Shown: piece by piece, positions 61,094 to 64,000 of the stretch
Layout of the letters: each line of letters starts with the position of its first letter
Numbering within the stretch: position 1 is the first letter of the stretch
Source: Gluconobacter roseus NBRC 3990
GTDB lineage: Bacteria; Pseudomonadota; Alphaproteobacteria; Acetobacterales; Acetobacteraceae
Direction of reading: 5' to 3'
Length of the DNA stretch: 64,000 bases
NCBI RefSeq assembly: GCF_006538885.1
Contig: NZ_BJLY01000003.1
Span: 434,001-498,000 of the forward strand
Program-made: the position numbers and the translations under genes
Notes under the pieces: model-generated
Told to the model about the DNA's origin: nothing
Databases searched by the model: none
What the model saw: only the letters and a program-made list of their open reading frames with translations

Positions 61094-62308
61094 ATGCCTT
61101 CTTTTCAGAAAATGTCTTTGAATTCATCTGCTGCCCTGTCTCCGGCCGGTCCGTGGGGTGGGAAAGGAACCTTTCTGGTGCCGTTTCTGGCACTTCCGCT
61201 GCTGGTGGGTGGTTGTCAGAAGAAGACGCCCCCTCCGCAGATGCCGCCGCAGCCTGTCGATGTGGTGACTCTGAAGACGCAGCCTGTCACGCTTGAGACG
61301 TCCCTGCCAGGCCGGACGGATGCCTATGAGCAGGCACAGATCCGCCCGCAGGTGAATGGTGTCATTGTCTCGCGTGATTTCGAGCAGGGTGCGGACGTCA
61401 AGGTCGGGCAACAGCTCTTTCAGATCTATATCGCGCCCTATCAGGCGGCTTACGATCAGGCAAAAGCGCAGCTTCTGAACGCCCAGGCCGCGGCTGCGCG
61501 GGCGAGTGGTCAGCTGAAGCGGTATCGTCCGCTGGTAGCGGCCCATGCCGTGAGTTCGCAGGATTTCGACAATACGCTGGCGACGGCGCGTGAGGCCGAG
61601 GCTCAGGTAGCGCAGGCGAAGGCAGCGGTGGAAGCGGCTGCCGTCAACCTGAACTATACGCATGTCCGCGCGCCCATCAGCGGACGCATTGGCCGTACGC
61701 TTTATACGCCGGGTGCGCTGCTGACGGCGGGACAGACCCAGCCCATCGCTGTCGTGACGCGGCTTGATCCGATCTATGTGGACGTCAATCTTGCGGCAGC
61801 CGACATGCTGCGCCTTAAGCGCGAGCTGGCGAACGGACAGGTCGAGCGCAGTGGCGCGGATGCGGCGGCCGTCAGCCTGAAGCTGGAAGACAGCTCCGAT
61901 TATCCGACGCGCGGTAAACTCCAGCTTTCCGAAGTCACGGTTGACCCGTCGACCGGAACGCTTGTGATGCGGGCGGTTTTCCCGAATCCCGATCATCTGC
62001 TGCTGCCGGGCATGTTTGTGCATGCACATATTCAGGAAGGCATTGATCCGAACGGTCTGCTGGTGCCGCAGGTCGCCGTGGAACGTGATGCCAAGGGCAA
62101 TCCCTATGTCATGACCGTCGATGGCGAGAACAAGGTCAGCCAGCGTTCCATTCAGATCTCACGGACGGTCGGGGATTCCTGGCTGATTTCCGATGGCCTG
62201 AAAGCTGGCGAAAAGGTCATCGTGAACGGTCTGCAGAAAGTGCAGCCCGGTGCGAAGGTGACGCCGCATGATGTCCCGGCTGACGCCCCTGCGGGAAAGG
62301 CGGAGTAA
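61094..62308 (+). CDS. RND efflux membrane-fusion lipoprotein (AcrA/MexA type)
   Basis: Periplasmic adaptor of a drug efflux pump. 404 residues with a lipobox LLVGGC near residue 40. Lipoyl halves are RPQVNGVIVSRDFEQGADVKVGQQLFQI and NYTHVRAPISGRIGRTLYTPGALLTAG, around a coiled-coil hairpin (about 120-190). A barrel domain and the end segment EKVIVNGLQKVQPGAKV follow. CACAGGA lies 11 bases before ATG 61094. It is 6 bp from the pump gene. The substrates cannot be told from sequence. Confidence 0.94.
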   Translation: MPSFQKMSLNSSAALSPAGPWGGKGTFLVPFLALPLLVGGCQKKTPPPQMPPQPVDVVTLKTQPVTLETSLPGRTDAYEQAQIRPQVNGVIVSRDFEQGADVKVGQQLFQIYIAPYQAAYDQAKAQLLNAQAAAARASGQLKRYRPLVAAHAVSSQDFDNTLATAREAEAQVAQAKAAVEAAAVNLNYTHVRAPISGRIGRTLYTPGALLTAGQTQPIAVVTRLDPIYVDVNLAAADMLRLKRELANGQVERSGADAAAVSLKLEDSSDYPTRGKLQLSEVTVDPSTGTLVMRAVFPNPDHLLLPGMFVHAHIQEGIDPNGLLVPQVAVERDAKGNPYVMTVDGENKVSQRSIQISRTVGDSWLISDGLKAGEKVIVNGLQKVQPGAKVTPHDVPADAPAGKAE

Positions 62309-62314
62309 CCCCGC

Positions 62315-64000
62315 ATGTCATTATCCCGCTTCTTCATTGACCGGCCCATCTTTGCGTGGGTTATCGGTCTGATCATCATGCTTGTCGGCGCTGTTGCGAT
62401 CACGCGCATGCCGATTGCGCAGTATCCGAGCATTGCGCCGCCGCAGATTGCCATTTCGGTCATGTATCCGGGCGCGTCTGCCGAGACGGTGAACAACACG
62501 GTTGTACGCCCGATCCTGCAGCAGATGTATGGTCTGGATCATCTCGAATACTTGTCCGCTTCGTCTTATGCGAGCGGCCAGATGGAGATTGACCTGACGT
62601 TCGAGCAGGGCACAAACCCTGACATTGCCCAGGTTCAGGTCCAGAACAAGCTGCAGCTCGCACAGCCGCGCCTGCCGACGGAAGTGACGGCCCAGGGTCT
62701 GAGCATCACGAAGGCCACCAAGAACTTCATGATGGTTCTGGCCTTCATTTCCGAAGACGGTAGCATGTCCGGGCAGGACATTGCGGATTATGTAGCGTCC
62801 AACATTTCCGATCCGCTGTCGCGTGTGTCGGGTGTGGGCGATCACACGCTGTTCGGCTCCGAATATGCGATGCGCGTCTGGCTGGACCCGTCAAAGCTGT
62901 ACAATTTCGGCCTGACGGTCGGGGATGTGCAGGCGGCGATTTCCGCACAGAACATTCAGGTCTCGTCTGGTGAACTTGGTGGTCTGCCGGCCAAGAAAGG
63001 TATTGGTTTTGATGCCACGATCATTGGTCCGACACGTCTGAGCACGCCGGAGCAGTTCAAGGAAATTCTGCTGAAAGTGCAGCAGGATGGCAGTCAGGTA
63101 CGCCTGAAGGATGTGGCACGCGTCGAGCTTGGAGCACAGAGCTACGCACTCGGGTCTGTCTATAACAACCATCCCGCATCCGCGATGGCGCTCAAGCTGG
63201 CGCCGGGTGCGAACCAGCTCAAGACCGAAGCGGCTGTCCGTGCGCGTCTGAACGAACTGAGCCGCTATTTCCCGCAGGGTCTGAAGCTCGTCTATCCGCT
63301 GGATACCGAGCCGTTCATCACACTGTCGATCCATGAAGTGGTCGAGACGCTGATCGAGGCTATTGTCCTCGTGTTCATCGTGATGTTGATCTTCCTGCAG
63401 AACTTCCGTGCGACGCTGATCCCGACGATCGCGGTGCCGGTCGTATTGCTGGGAACATTCGGGCTGATGTCCATTTTGGGCTACAGCATTAACACCCTGA
63501 CCATGCTGGCCATGGTGCTGGCGGTTGGCCTGCTGGTCGATGACGCGATCGTGGTGGTCGAAAACGTCGAGCGTGTCATGACCGACAAGGGACTGTCTCC
63601 CAAGGAAGCGGCCCGCGTCTCCATGGACGAGATCTCGGGCGCGCTTGTCGGCATCGTGCTGGTGCTGACGGCGGTGTTCCTGCCGATGGCGGCGTTCGGC
63701 GGTTCGACGGGTGTGATTTATCGTCAGTTCTCCATCACCATCGTCGCGGCCATGTGGCTGTCGGTTCTGGTGGCGATGGTCATGACGCCGGCGCTGTGTG
63801 CCTCCATGCTCAAGCCGACCCACAAGGGCCATGAGCGTGGTCCCGCAGCCTGGTTCAACCGCACATTCGATCGCCTGACGAACGGGTATATTGGCGGCGT
63901 GAAATGGCTGATCCGCGTGCCGGTCGTCAGCATGATCGGGTTCGCCCTGCTGACCGGTCTGGTCGCGTTCCTGTTCATGCGGGTGCCGGGCGGGTTCCTG
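62315..64000 (+). CDS. RND efflux pump, inner-membrane subunit (AcrB/MexB type), partial
   Basis: The first 562 codons are present and the gene runs off the window; full members have about 1,040 residues. The start MSLSRFFIDRPIFAWVIG and ITRMPIAQYPSIAPPQIAI are hallmark HAE-1 family sequence. The proton-relay Asp pair is in AVGLLVDDAIVVVENVERVM. The first periplasmic porter domain lies between about residues 30 and 335, followed by membrane helices from LIEAIVLVFIVMLIFLQNF. ATG 62315 is 6 bp after the adaptor gene. An outer-membrane channel gene may follow outside the window. Confidence 0.95.
   Translation, partial: MSLSRFFIDRPIFAWVIGLIIMLVGAVAITRMPIAQYPSIAPPQIAISVMYPGASAETVNNTVVRPILQQMYGLDHLEYLSASSYASGQMEIDLTFEQGTNPDIAQVQVQNKLQLAQPRLPTEVTAQGLSITKATKNFMMVLAFISEDGSMSGQDIADYVASNISDPLSRVSGVGDHTLFGSEYAMRVWLDPSKLYNFGLTVGDVQAAISAQNIQVSSGELGGLPAKKGIGFDATIIGPTRLSTPEQFKEILLKVQQDGSQVRLKDVARVELGAQSYALGSVYNNHPASAMALKLAPGANQLKTEAAVRARLNELSRYFPQGLKLVYPLDTEPFITLSIHEVVETLIEAIVLVFIVMLIFLQNFRATLIPTIAVPVVLLGTFGLMSILGYSINTLTMLAMVLAVGLLVDDAIVVVENVERVMTDKGLSPKEAARVSMDEISGALVGIVLVLTAVFLPMAAFGGSTGVIYRQFSITIVAAMWLSVLVAMVMTPALCASMLKPTHKGHERGPAAWFNRTFDRLTNGYIGGVKWLIRVPVVSMIGFALLTGLVAFLFMRVPGGFL

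Noticed and set aside
62891-63832. 313-residue open frame on the minus strand in the RND pump gene
   Set aside because: It is antisense to the clear AcrB-type reading frame and is His/Gln/Arg-rich shadow sequence.
1-64000. CRISPR arrays, tRNA/rRNA genes, insertion sequences or prophage
   Set aside because: I saw no regularly spaced repeats, no cloverleaf sequences, no transposase or phage genes. The only recombinase is the housekeeping XerC.

Overview
The window is high-GC, tightly packed proteobacterial chromosome. Gene content points to an acetic acid bacterium (Acetobacteraceae), most probably Gluconobacter or a close relative: Ala/Pro-rich exported proteins, a 41-residue ribosomal protein bL36, osmoregulated periplasmic glucan genes, a biotin operon and an alphaproteobacterial-type flagellar cluster (fliL, fliM, a DUF6468-type gene, motE). 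The genus is an inference from protein recall; no search was run. I see no tRNA, rRNA, insertion sequence, prophage or CRISPR array.

Layout. 0-4.3 kb: secreted aldose 1-epimerase, then cysE, a UbiH-type hydroxylase and an unusual two-domain putative immunity protein on the minus strand. 4.5-8.3 kb: MscS-type channel, PII protein with AmtB, and an exported Cys-module protein. 8.4-18.3 kb: a lower-GC exported protein, a tandem retropepsin overlapping xerC, divergent priA, a Cys-rich small membrane protein, rpmJ with a TPR protein, and a FUSC/DUF1656/HlyD efflux operon. 18.3-25.1 kb: a nested palindromic repeat, oligopeptidase B, a DUF2501-like protein, and the glucan pair opgD-opgH. 25.3-31.7 kb: biotin operon bioA-bioF-esterase-bioC-bioD (no bioB) and selO. 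31.8-33.6 kb: a divergent LysR/SDR pair with operator-like TGTCAG repeats.

33.9-45.5 kb is the most accessory-looking part. It holds a type I secretion ABC transporter with a Cys-less C39-like domain, its membrane-fusion partner, a Sel1-repeat protein, a GT2-GT4 fusion glycosyltransferase, a protein with a clostridial ChW-like domain, a second GT4 and a small unknown protein. No RTX substrate and no TolC are present. My reading is a locus that glycosylates and exports a surface protein or polymer encoded elsewhere.

45.6-52 kb: dps, then a Pho-box-like site and pstCAB-phoU-phoB-phoR without pstS. 52-54.9 kb: an AnsP-like permease and a lytic transglycosylase lipoprotein with a SPOR-like tail. 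54.9-60.3 kb: flagellar genes fliL-fliM-DUF6468-motE and a large periplasmic repeat protein. 60.3-64 kb: a TetR regulator divergent from an RND efflux operon, separated by a long perfect inverted repeat; the RND pump gene runs off the end of the window.
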